DNA of 64,000 bases, taken from assembly GCA_024400495.1 (NCBI GenBank), contig JAKSMR010000004.1:1-64000 (forward strand). The letters run 5' to 3'. Numbering within the stretch: position 1 is the stretch's first letter; each line of letters opens with the position of its first letter. The stretch is from Bacteroidales bacterium. Lineage in GTDB: Bacteria; Bacteroidota; Bacteroidia; Bacteroidales; P3. Shown one piece after another: positions 55,377 to 63,312 of the stretch. Both the position numbers and the translations under genes were made by a program. The notes beneath the pieces were generated by a model that was not told the origin of the DNA, did no database searches, and saw only the letters and a program-made list of their open reading frames with translations.

Positions 55377-56789
55377 ATGAGTGGTTTCTTTGGTATTGCT
55401 TCGAAAAAAGAATGCATCACCGAGCTTTTTTACGGTACCGATTATCATTCGCACCTGGGTACCAACCGTGCTGGTATGAGCACTTTTGATGTTGAAAACG
55501 GTAAGGTGCACCTGAACATCCACAACATCAGCAACTCCTATTTTCGTACCAAATTCGCCGGCGACCTCGAAGAGATGAAAGGTAAGCTTGGTATCGGCGT
55601 CATCAGCGACACCGAACCCCAGCCCGTTGTCGTCAACTCCCACCTCGGCCGTTTCGCCGTTGTTACGGTAGCCCGTATCAACAACGTCGCCGAGCTGACT
55701 CAGGAGTGTCTCAACAAGAACCTCCAGTTCGCCGAGCTCTCCATGGGCAGCACCAACGCCACCGAGCTCGTCGCCCTCCTCATCACCCAAGGCGAAACTA
55801 TCGTCGACGGTATCAACAACGTCTATAGAAAAGTGAAAGGCAGCTGCTCTATGCTCGTGCTCACCGAGGACGGCATCTATGCTGCTCGCGACCTCTATGG
55901 CCGTACTCCTATCGTCATCGGTAAAGGCGACCACGGCTATGCTATGGCTTCCGAGAACCACAGCTTCATCAACCTCGGCTACGAGACCTGCCGTTATGTA
56001 GGCCCCGGTGAGATTGTTCGCGTCACCAGCGACGGCATCACCCAGATGAAGTCCCCCAACGACAAGATGCAGATCTGCTCTTTCCTCTGGATCTACTACG
56101 GCTATCCCTGCGTAGAATACGAAGATATCAACAACGAGCAGATGCGCCAGCGCCTCGGCTACGCTATGGGTAAGAACGACGACGTCGAAGCCGACTTCGT
56201 GAGCGCCATCCCCGACTCCGGTATCGGTATGGCCCAGGGTTATGCCGAAGGTAGAGGCATCCCCTACAAGAGCGGTTTCCTTAAATACACCCCCACTTGG
56301 AGCCGCAGCTTCATGCCCGTCAACCAGGAAAGCCGCCAGCTTGTGGCTAAGATGAAGCTCATCCCCTGCAAGAAAGTGCTCGAGGGCAAGGATGTGGTCT
56401 TCTGCGACGACTCCATCGTTCGTGGAACCCAGCTCCGCGACCAGGTGAAGATGCTCTACGACTGTGGCTGCAAGCACGTCCACGTGCGTATCTCCTGTCC
56501 TCCTCTCGTATACGGATGCAAGTGGCTCAACTTCTCCGCTTCCAAGACCGAGAAGGAGCTCATCACCCTCCGTGTTATCGAAGAGCTCGAAGGTGGCAAG
56601 ATCCAGAACCTCGCCGCTTATCAGGACAGCACCACCAAGGAGTATGCCAATATGGTTGAGATGATCCGCAAGAAAGTGGGTGTCGACACCCTCAAGTTCA
56701 ACGACCTCAACACCGTTATCGACGCCATCGGTCTGCCTCGCGAGCGTGTCTGCCTGCATTGCTTCGACGGCAACAGCTATGGTGACTAA
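55377..56789 (+). CDS. amidophosphoribosyltransferase-type protein lacking the N-terminal catalytic cysteine
   Basis: 470 residues, homologous over its length to PurF, which starts purine synthesis by making phosphoribosylamine. The PRPP-binding loop is intact (VVFCDDSIVRGTQ). The Ntn glutaminase domain begins MSGFFGIAS: Ser2 replaces the catalytic Cys, and the usual HRGQE context reads GTNRAG. I recall the same trait in Bacteroidota PurF-like proteins. It may use free ammonia or a weak Ser nucleophile, or have another role. No other purine gene is close, so I do not give a symbol. Confidence 0.85.
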   Translation: MSGFFGIASKKECITELFYGTDYHSHLGTNRAGMSTFDVENGKVHLNIHNISNSYFRTKFAGDLEEMKGKLGIGVISDTEPQPVVVNSHLGRFAVVTVARINNVAELTQECLNKNLQFAELSMGSTNATELVALLITQGETIVDGINNVYRKVKGSCSMLVLTEDGIYAARDLYGRTPIVIGKGDHGYAMASENHSFINLGYETCRYVGPGEIVRVTSDGITQMKSPNDKMQICSFLWIYYGYPCVEYEDINNEQMRQRLGYAMGKNDDVEADFVSAIPDSGIGMAQGYAEGRGIPYKSGFLKYTPTWSRSFMPVNQESRQLVAKMKLIPCKKVLEGKDVVFCDDSIVRGTQLRDQVKMLYDCGCKHVHVRISCPPLVYGCKWLNFSASKTEKELITLRVIEELEGGKIQNLAAYQDSTTKEYANMVEMIRKKVGVDTLKFNDLNTVIDAIGLPRERVCLHCFDGNSYGD

Positions 56790-56825
56790 TCCGTCTACGG
56801 AACCAATAACCCTTTTTCTCGCACA

Positions 56826-58667
56826 GTGAAAGGATTGAAAATCATGCTGGTTGCAGCACTGCTTCTCGGCAGTTTTGCAACAGTTAACAGGGTGTCGGCT
56901 CAAACAACCGACACCCTTGCTGTGCGCGACACCACCTTTATCTCGCTCGGAGATCTGCTCAAGACCTACGGGCTCAACCGCCGCCATGTGGAGGACACGC
57001 TCGTCTTCCAGGAGTATCTCGACGACTGGGACACCTCCTTTGTGGCGAAAGCCAGCTACTGCCAGTCGCTCAGCCGAGCCGTCATCAGGATGCAAGGCAG
57101 CCTTGCCGAAATCTGCATCGAGCGCGACGGCCGCATGTGGTACGACACCCTGGTCTGCATCTCCGACTACTACGAATACTGTGGACGCCTGGCGATCTTC
57201 GCCAACCTCCTCCAGCACGACTACGCCTACTATCGCCGGCAGGAGAAGCTGCGTCTCGAAGCCATCCAGCGTGCCGAACGGCGCAAAGAGCAGGAGGCCC
57301 AGCGGGAGAAGGACTCTGAGCAGATGCGTCTCAAGCAGCGGATAGCCCTGCTCCACGAGTCGATAGAGACCCGTTGTCTGGCCAGCAGCGAGGATGACAA
57401 AGAGAAGGTTAAGGAGCTGAAGAACGTGCGCTACTGCTACCTTCCGGTCTACTACAAGTACGACCTCTCCTCCGTCCGCGCCACCGACGCCTCCATGGCC
57501 AAGCTCCAGGAGCTGCTCTGGTTCCAGCAGCAGGTGCTCGACAGCATCCTCGGCCCCTATTGCTTCGCCAACAGGATCGGCGAGTTCCCCGAGCGCTTCC
57601 GCGAGCGCTGCGGCAAACCCCATATCGATGTCTATAAGTCCTACCAGCGCCAGTTCCATTCGTCGGGAGTGCCTGTCGACTTCAACACGCTGGAAGGCTA
57701 CAAGAGCTATGTCTCCCGCTGCCAGTCAATCCTGAGGGTGCAGGAACAGTATCTCTCTGTCGTCGAGAAGAGGGAAGAGCTGCAGTCCAAGGCGCTCTAT
57801 CTGCAGGAGCGTTGTGCGCGCTCTCACAAAGATGTCGCCCTCTCCTATAAAGCCATGCAGAACGAGCTCGACCTCGTCCCCTCGTTTGTGCTGGAGAGCG
57901 ACGGCCGTCATTTCCTTGATCAGATGGACGAGCATCTCGTCGTCGTCAGGCAGTATATCGAAGCTGTCGAGCGGCTGGACAAGATCGCACTCAAGGGCGA
58001 CACCATCCAGAGCCGAGCCCAGAAGAGTCTCGCCGACATCGCCGTCTCCTACCGCAAGCTGGTGGCAGCCACCAACTTCGTCCCCAATTTCCGCACCCCC
58101 AAGGGTGCCACCTTCTACAACCAGGGCCTCGACGATTTCGAGGAGCTGCAGTGGGCCTATAACGAGGCCATCGACCTCCGCAAGACGATCGCCCGCCAAG
58201 ACGACACCATCACCCATGCCAAGAACGCCCCCTCTGGCTTCTCCTCCATGTACAAGCTCGTATATAAGGCCCACACGCTGACGCCCTCGTTCACGGGGAT
58301 CAGCCAGGCTTCGGTGTTCCTGAAAGGGCTCGAGGAACTGGTGGATCAGCAGCGCTACTTTATCGAGATCGCCCGCAACGGCGACGTCATCGCCCGCAAC
58401 AGCAATTCCGTCAAGGTCCGCTCCAAGGATCTGCCCCATGTGGCTAAGGCCTATGCCAAGCTCATCGAGCCCTTCAGCCTCGAGCTCACCGCCACCACCG
58501 CTGCGGGGTTGCAGAAATATCTCGACCAGCAGAATGCTTTCCTCGATCTCCAGCGCCATGTGCTCCAGGTCGTCGAAGATCCCTCGCGCAGCGCCGTCGC
58601 CAACGCCCAGCTCAAAGGGGAGAAAGATATGGGACGTATCCGACTCTCGTTTGGAATCCAGGACTAG
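56826..58667 (+). CDS. unknown exported protein with helical tandem repeats
   Basis: 613 residues with a signal peptide ending VSAQ. No family recognised. From about residue 235 on, four or five repeats of roughly 72 residues can be followed: a helix with L-x-Y/F-x-x-x-I/V, a D-x-I stretch, K-x-L-P/A-x-x-Y-x-x-L, then P-F/S-F-x-x-x-x-G-x-x-x-Y/F and L-x-x-L. A Glu/Arg/Lys-rich coiled-coil region (about 145-195) precedes them. GTG 56826 (MKGLKIM) gives a basic signal-peptide start; TTG 56835 or ATG 56844 are alternatives. It follows purF by 36 bp, but functional linkage is unclear. Confidence 0.65.
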   Translation: MKGLKIMLVAALLLGSFATVNRVSAQTTDTLAVRDTTFISLGDLLKTYGLNRRHVEDTLVFQEYLDDWDTSFVAKASYCQSLSRAVIRMQGSLAEICIERDGRMWYDTLVCISDYYEYCGRLAIFANLLQHDYAYYRRQEKLRLEAIQRAERRKEQEAQREKDSEQMRLKQRIALLHESIETRCLASSEDDKEKVKELKNVRYCYLPVYYKYDLSSVRATDASMAKLQELLWFQQQVLDSILGPYCFANRIGEFPERFRERCGKPHIDVYKSYQRQFHSSGVPVDFNTLEGYKSYVSRCQSILRVQEQYLSVVEKREELQSKALYLQERCARSHKDVALSYKAMQNELDLVPSFVLESDGRHFLDQMDEHLVVVRQYIEAVERLDKIALKGDTIQSRAQKSLADIAVSYRKLVAATNFVPNFRTPKGATFYNQGLDDFEELQWAYNEAIDLRKTIARQDDTITHAKNAPSGFSSMYKLVYKAHTLTPSFTGISQASVFLKGLEELVDQQRYFIEIARNGDVIARNSNSVKVRSKDLPHVAKAYAKLIEPFSLELTATTAAGLQKYLDQQNAFLDLQRHVLQVVEDPSRSAVANAQLKGEKDMGRIRLSFGIQD

Positions 58668-59058
58668 ATTCCCGCTTTCCCCTCCGGCTTCCGCTCTCCC
58701 GATCCCTCAGGAATCCGCCTCCTTCCTCACCAGCCTCCTTTCCCGACTTCATTTACTCTCCCTTATGCTCACGCCCTCTTCGTGCTGCCCACCAAAAAAG
58801 TGGCCTCTAGAAATTAGAAAAACGAGAAACTGTTAGAGGACACCCAAAACAGATAGCAGCCATCTTCGTAGTGTATGGCTGCTATCCGGAAAGGTTGCCG
58901 GTTGCTTCGAGGGCTTTATTAGAGGACACCCAAAAACAGATATCAGCCATCTTCGTAGTGTATGGCTGCTATCCTGGATGTGTTGCCGGTTGCTTCGAGG
59001 GCTTGCGTAAGAAAGAGTCCTCTTCTGGCTTCGGGCAAGACAGGTCTTTAGAGGAAGG
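58668..59058. other. gene-free stretch holding an 86-bp duplication
   Basis: No supported gene. After a CT-rich start it contains two 84-86-bp direct repeats. A 63-codon frame at 58871-59062 reads through both copies and is probably chance. Confidence 0.55.
58833..59004. repeat. two tandem copies of an 84-86-bp sequence with an internal hairpin
   Basis: Copies at 58833-58916 and 58919-59004 share TTAGAGGACACCC at the start, CAGCCATCTTCGTAG in the middle and GCCGGTTGCTTCGAGG near the end, differing at a few bases. Each contains AGCAGCCAT or ATCAGCCAT facing ATGGCTGCT. Confidence 0.85.
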
Positions 59059-59709
59059 CTAGAGCATCTTCGCGAAAGCCTCAATCATGTTGTCGGCGCC
59101 GTCGAAGATCTCGCTTATGCGCGACGCCACCATATAGGCGGGTGTGGTCACCACCTTCAGCTCTTCGTCTACGGCGATGTCGGTGGGGTTGCAGTCTATC
59201 TGCACGGCGCCCCAGCTCTCTGCTGCCTGCGAGGCGGCGCAAGGCTGACCGAGGGTGAGCTTCACGCCTCTGCTTCCCAGCACACGGGCCAGGATGATGG
59301 GAGCTATGCACATCGCGCATACGGGTTTCTTGGCGTCGATAGTGGAAAGGATAGCTTTCTCCACCAGCGGCAGCACGCTCATCCTCTCGCCCTCGGCGTC
59401 GAAGGAGGAGAGGTTTCTTGCGGCGCCCATGCCTCCGGGCAGGGCGAGGCCGTCGTAGTCGGCGGGGCTGTAGTCGGCCAGGTCGGCGATGTTGCCGCGG
59501 GCGATGCGGGCGGCTTCAGCATAGAGGTCGCGCATCTCGCCGGTCTTGCCCGTGTTGTCCAGATAGGTGTACACGGGGAACTGGATCTTGGGGGCGAAGC
59601 ATTGGTATTGTATGTCTCTGCGGTCGAGCGCCAGCAGCAGCGAGAGGGTCTCCTGCAGCTCGCTGCCGTCGCGGTTGCCGCAGCCAGAAAGGATGACAGC
59701 TACTTTCAT
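59059..59709 (-). CDS. elbB: ElbB-type DJ-1/PfpI family glyoxalase
   Basis: 216 residues, class I glutamine-amidotransferase-like fold without an amidotransferase partner. MKVAVILSGCGNRDGSE is the ElbB start; GLALPGGMGAARNL and the nucleophile elbow VCAMCIAP hold the conserved Cys. ElbB has glyoxalase activity and was first linked to isoprenoid synthesis in E. coli. The minus-strand gene stands alone here. Confidence 0.9.
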   Translation of the reverse strand: MKVAVILSGCGNRDGSELQETLSLLLALDRRDIQYQCFAPKIQFPVYTYLDNTGKTGEMRDLYAEAARIARGNIADLADYSPADYDGLALPGGMGAARNLSSFDAEGERMSVLPLVEKAILSTIDAKKPVCAMCIAPIILARVLGSRGVKLTLGQPCAASQAAESWGAVQIDCNPTDIAVDEELKVVTTPAYMVASRISEIFDGADNMIEAFAKML

Positions 59710-59862
59710 AGATGGGTGATGCTTTTGGGTTTTGTGTATAGTGTGGTGTTTGCTAGCCGGCCTTCTCCTCCCCGTGGGGTAGGGCAGGGGGCTCTTGGGT
59801 CAAGGGGGGCGGGAGCTCCGCTTCTTTGCGATAGCGGCTGCGTTGCTGGGCCCACCCTTAAT

Positions 59863-59894
59863 AAAAGGCGGCAACCCTGCTGGCTGCCGCCTTT
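59863..59894 (-). terminator. terminator after the methionine gamma-lyase gene
   Basis: AAAGGCGGCA and TGCCGCCTTT pair perfectly around an 11-nt loop; T-rich sequence follows on the minus strand. It lies 26 bp beyond the stop. Confidence 0.85.
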
Positions 59895-59919
59895 GTCTTA
59901 TCCTATTGTCGAGCCAATA

Positions 59920-61125
59920 TTATTTGGTGCGGTTGTACTCGTCAACAGCCTCTTTGATGAGCTGGAAGGTAGCCTCGATGTCGTTGTCGAGACCCATAGA
60001 GAAGCGGATGAGGCCTTCGCTCATGCCCATCTCCTTCTGGATGTCCTCGGGAACCTCGCTGGAGGTGGACTTGCCAGAGTTGGAGAAGATGGTCTTGAAG
60101 TAGCCGAGGGAAACGGCAAGGTAGCCAACGCCCTTGTCCTGCATGATTTCCATGATGCGGCTGGCAGCGTCAGCGGTGCCCATGTCGATGGAGATCATAC
60201 CGCCAAAGCCGAACTCTTCGTTCATCATGCTCTTCATGAGCTCGTGGTCGGGATGTTCGGGGAGGCCGGGGTAGTTGTATTTGAAGCCAACCTCTTTGAA
60301 GCGTTCAGCGAGATACATAGCGTTCTTGCTGTGCTGGCGCATGCGGAGGTGGAGGGTATGCATGTTCTTCAGGATGGAGGTGCTGCGGTGAGGATCGAGC
60401 ACGGGGCCGAGGAGCATGGAGGTGCCGTTGTTCACGTCGATGAGGCTGTTGATGTAATCCATCGAGCCGCAGATAGCGCCGGCAACGCAGTCGTTGGTGC
60501 CGTTGATATATTTGGTCATGGAGTAGACGGTCACGTCAGCGCCCAGTCGGCAGGGGCTGAAGATCATAGGAGTGAAGGTGTTGTCCACGATGAGCTTAGC
60601 GCCGTTAGCGTGAGCGATCTTAGCGAGCTCGGGCACGTTAGCGATGCGGAGGAGGGGGTTGTTCATGGTCTCGGTGTAGAGCACCTTGGTGTTGGGGCGA
60701 ACAGCCTTCTTCACGTCGTCGAGGTTCTGGAAGTTCACGAAGGTAACTTCAACGCCGAATTTTGTGAGCCAGTTGTTGAGGAAAGCGAATGTGCCGCCGT
60801 AGGTGGTCATGGAACTGAGGATGTGGTCTCCACATTTTACCTCGTGCATGAGCGCGTTGGTGATGGCTGCAAGACCGGAACCGGTGCACCATGCTGCCTC
60901 GGTGCCTTCCATAGCTGCGAGAGCCTGGCAGAGAGCAAAGTTGGAGGGATTCCAGTGGCGGCTGTAGAGATAGTAACCCTCGGTTTCACCGTGGAAGGTG
61001 TCGGTCATGAGCTGAGCCTTGGGGAAAGTGAAGGTTGCGGAGTCGGAAATGGAGGGGTTTACGCCACGGGTTGCATCGCGACCATCGAGACGCTGGATAG
61101 CTGTTGCGGGATCAAATTTAGCCAT
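59920..61125 (-). CDS. methionine gamma-lyase (Cys/Met metabolism PLP enzyme)
   Basis: 401-residue PLP enzyme of the Cys/Met metabolism family; gamma-lyase activity gives methanethiol, ammonia and 2-oxobutyrate. The PLP lysine is in YSMTKYINGTND, and VDNTFTPM and GSGLAAITNAL (phosphate-binding) are clear. A Cys is present just before the GSG (WCTGSG), like the functional Cys of known methionine gamma-lyases but at a slightly different position. Cystathionine gamma-lyase or O-acetylhomoserine sulfhydrylase remain possible. A good promoter stands upstream. Confidence 0.8.
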   Translation of the reverse strand: MAKFDPATAIQRLDGRDATRGVNPSISDSATFTFPKAQLMTDTFHGETEGYYLYSRHWNPSNFALCQALAAMEGTEAAWCTGSGLAAITNALMHEVKCGDHILSSMTTYGGTFAFLNNWLTKFGVEVTFVNFQNLDDVKKAVRPNTKVLYTETMNNPLLRIANVPELAKIAHANGAKLIVDNTFTPMIFSPCRLGADVTVYSMTKYINGTNDCVAGAICGSMDYINSLIDVNNGTSMLLGPVLDPHRSTSILKNMHTLHLRMRQHSKNAMYLAERFKEVGFKYNYPGLPEHPDHELMKSMMNEEFGFGGMISIDMGTADAASRIMEIMQDKGVGYLAVSLGYFKTIFSNSGKSTSSEVPEDIQKEMGMSEGLIRFSMGLDNDIEATFQLIKEAVDEYNRTK

Positions 61126-61186
61126 TGTTTTATTTTTTAATGATTTATATAATTTATTCTCTTTTTATCCGTTATATAATAGACTG

Positions 61187-61217
61187 CAAAAATACAAAAC
61201 TTTTGCAAATAATCAAA
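61187..61217 (-). promoter_or_regulatory. promoter of the methionine gamma-lyase gene
   Basis: On the minus strand, -33 TTTG (CAAA at 61214-61217) and -7 TATTTTTG (CAAAAATA at 61187-61194) are 19 bp apart. Confidence 0.7.
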
Positions 61218-61267
61218 GTAAAACACAAAAAACTTATAAACACCACGCGTAACCCACTGATTTATAT

Positions 61268-61978
61268 ATGTCTGGAAAGTTGATACTTTTCCCCGTCCCC
61301 ATCGGTGCCGAGGATATTAACCTCTCTCTCCCTTCGGCAAATCTCAGTTTGCTCAATTCTTGCCACACTTTTGTCGTCGAGGAGCTGCGCACCGCCCGTC
61401 GCTTTCTGAAGAAGGCAGGCTACGAGCATGCCATCGACGACACCACCTTCTTCCTCCTCAACGAGCACACCTCCGTCGAAGAGACCGCCCACTACCTCGA
61501 CGCCCTCGATCGCGGCGAGAACGTAGGTCTCCTCAGCGAAGCCGGCCTTCCCTGTGTCGCCGACCCCGGCAAGCTCGTTACGCGCCAGGCCCAGCGCCGT
61601 GGTGCCGAGATCGTCCCCCTCGTGGGCCCCTCCAGCCTCATGCTCGCCCTCATGGCGTCGGGGCTCAACGGCCAGAACTTCGCCTTCAGCGGCTACCTCC
61701 CCGTCGACAAGCACGAGCGCAGCGCCGCCATCCGCCAGCTCGAAGCCCGCGCCCTCAAGGAGGATCAGACCCAGCTCTTCATCGAGGCTCCCTATCGCAA
61801 CAACCAGATGCTCGAGGCGTTGAGCGACACCCTCAGGGACGAGACGATGATCTGTGTCGCCGTCGACATCACCCTCGAAAGCCAGCAGATACGCACCCTC
61901 TCTGCCCGCCAGTGGAGGAAGGAGCGCTCCAAGATCAACCTCCACAAGCGCAACACCGTCTTCGCAATAGGCCGCTAG
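61268..61978 (+). CDS. RsmI-type SAM-dependent methyltransferase
   Basis: 236 residues of the tetrapyrrole-methylase fold, closest in pattern to RsmI, which 2'-O-methylates C1402 of 16S rRNA. Marks are GLLSEAGLPCVADPG (RsmI signature) and VGPSSLMLALMASG, with FSGYLP. It begins PVPIG rather than the classical LYVVATPIGN, and the later part is short, as in a second, RsmI-like paralogue of Bacteroidota. The target is therefore not certain. ATG 61268. Confidence 0.85.
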   Translation: MSGKLILFPVPIGAEDINLSLPSANLSLLNSCHTFVVEELRTARRFLKKAGYEHAIDDTTFFLLNEHTSVEETAHYLDALDRGENVGLLSEAGLPCVADPGKLVTRQAQRRGAEIVPLVGPSSLMLALMASGLNGQNFAFSGYLPVDKHERSAAIRQLEARALKEDQTQLFIEAPYRNNQMLEALSDTLRDETMICVAVDITLESQQIRTLSARQWRKERSKINLHKRNTVFAIGR

Positions 61979-62178
61979 AGGATGGCGAAAAGTTCGCCGG
62001 TGAGTATGCGTGATAGGAAAACCCGCCGTCACTCCGGTCTCCGGTTCCTATATCCGTTACGCCATTTGCTACAGCGATCAGCATTTTCGTACGTTATCCT
62101 CCTCGCATATCATTTTTATGTGTATCTTTGCAATTGGAAAAATATAACAAGAAAACATACAACAAAAATAATATCATC

Positions 62179-62904
62179 ATGAAAAAGTACTATGTCATCG
62201 GCGCTTTCGCCATCGTGTGCTGCATCATCCTTGCTTGCGCCCTCAATCTTAGAGGGGCTGTGAATGCAGCTGTCAACAATTCTACCGTCTCTGTCACCGG
62301 CTATGGTGAGAAGTTCATCCAGGCCAACCAGGCTTTCTGGGATGGTAGCGTGCAGGGCAAAGGCCAGACCAAGAAGGAGGCTGCTGCCGATATCCCCGCT
62401 GCGAAGAAGAAACTCGAGGCTTTCATGCAGCAGCACGGCCTCACCGTTGTGTGGGAAGAGGTAGACTTCTCCGCCGAGTCCCGCTCCATCTACAACAACG
62501 GCAGCTATGCTGGTTCCGTCTTCGACCACTACACCGCCAGCCAGAAATTTGTCATCAAGAGCTCCGACGTGCAGAAGGTCCACGACGCCTATATCGCCCT
62601 CAGTGCCCTCGAGACCGAGATCAATCTCTCCGTCGCCCAGCCTACCTACACCATCAGCCAGGATGTCATCGCCGAATACAAACTTTCGCTCATCGACGAG
62701 GCCAAAGCCAATGCCGAAAACCGTGCCAACCGCCTCATCTCTGGTTTCTCCAAGATCAGCGGCATCAAGCAGATCGATGTAGGCCAGTTTGTCATCGCCT
62801 CCAATGCCGATGCTTCGGGAGAAGAGGACGAGTGGTATTCGCAGAAGTTCTGCATGGAAAAGAAGATGAGCGTCACAGTTCACGCTACCTTCACCCTCCG
62901 CTAA
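62179..62904 (+). CDS. SIMPL domain-containing exported protein
   Basis: 241 residues from ATG 62179 (MKKYYVIGAFAIVCC), with one N-terminal hydrophobic segment serving as signal or anchor. The SIMPL/DUF541 domain covers most of the rest, with VSVTGYGEKFIQANQAFW at its start and EAKANAENRANRLISGF helix later. Bacterial SIMPL proteins form periplasmic oligomers of uncertain function. A -7 box TATCTTTG at 62123-62130 lies about 50 bp upstream; the earlier ATG at 62128 overlaps it and is rejected. Confidence 0.87.
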   Translation: MKKYYVIGAFAIVCCIILACALNLRGAVNAAVNNSTVSVTGYGEKFIQANQAFWDGSVQGKGQTKKEAAADIPAAKKKLEAFMQQHGLTVVWEEVDFSAESRSIYNNGSYAGSVFDHYTASQKFVIKSSDVQKVHDAYIALSALETEINLSVAQPTYTISQDVIAEYKLSLIDEAKANAENRANRLISGFSKISGIKQIDVGQFVIASNADASGEEDEWYSQKFCMEKKMSVTVHATFTLR

Positions 62905-62935
62905 CCCCCGGCGGAGCTGTCAGCCAACACAACAC

Positions 62936-62967
62936 AAAGGAGCAGACCCCCTGCTCCTTTCTTTTTT
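62936..62967 (+). terminator. terminator after the SIMPL gene
   Basis: AAAGGAGCAG (62936-62945) pairs with CTGCTCCTTT (62951-62960), followed by CTTTTTT. Confidence 0.88.
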
Positions 62968-63086
62968 GCCTTTTTTGCGGAGCAGCCCGAGCGAACGGGA
63001 ACGCAGCCTCCTCGTCGACGTCATTGCGACCGGTTGGGACGTTTTGCTTGGCGTTTTGCTTGACAGTCTAGATTGCGGACTGAACC

Positions 63087-63151
63087 CGCAATGACGGAAT
63101 ACAACAAGGCCGCAATGACGGAAAACAACAAGGCCGCAATGACGGAATACG
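63087..63151. repeat. 24-bp tandem repeat containing CGCAATGACGGAA
   Basis: Units at 63087-63110, 63111-63134 and a partial one from 63135; they differ by one base. The inverted form CGTCATTGCG occurs about 65 bp upstream. Confidence 0.8.
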
Positions 63152-63312
63152 AAGCGAAAGATTTTTGGACTTCATCCAAACTCTTCCAATAGCAGAAACG
63201 CCCCCTCGGTTGAGGAAGCGTTTCTTTTATCGGGTGGCCGCTGCTGATGTCTGTAGAAGCCACCGTTTTGGAAATTGGCGCCGGGGCCGGAGCCCCGACG
63301 CCTGGGGGGATC

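Larger units (their letters stand above)
62905..63312. other. gene-free stretch with terminators and short repeats
   Basis: About 400 bp between converging genes. It holds the SIMPL-gene terminator, a 24-bp tandem repeat, and an AGAAACGC/GCGTTTCT hairpin near 63193-63226 that may end groEL transcription. Confidence 0.5.

Noticed and set aside
58871..59062. 63-codon frame with an internal peptide repeat
   Set aside because: Its repetition comes simply from the 86-bp DNA duplication; the amino acids show no coding character.
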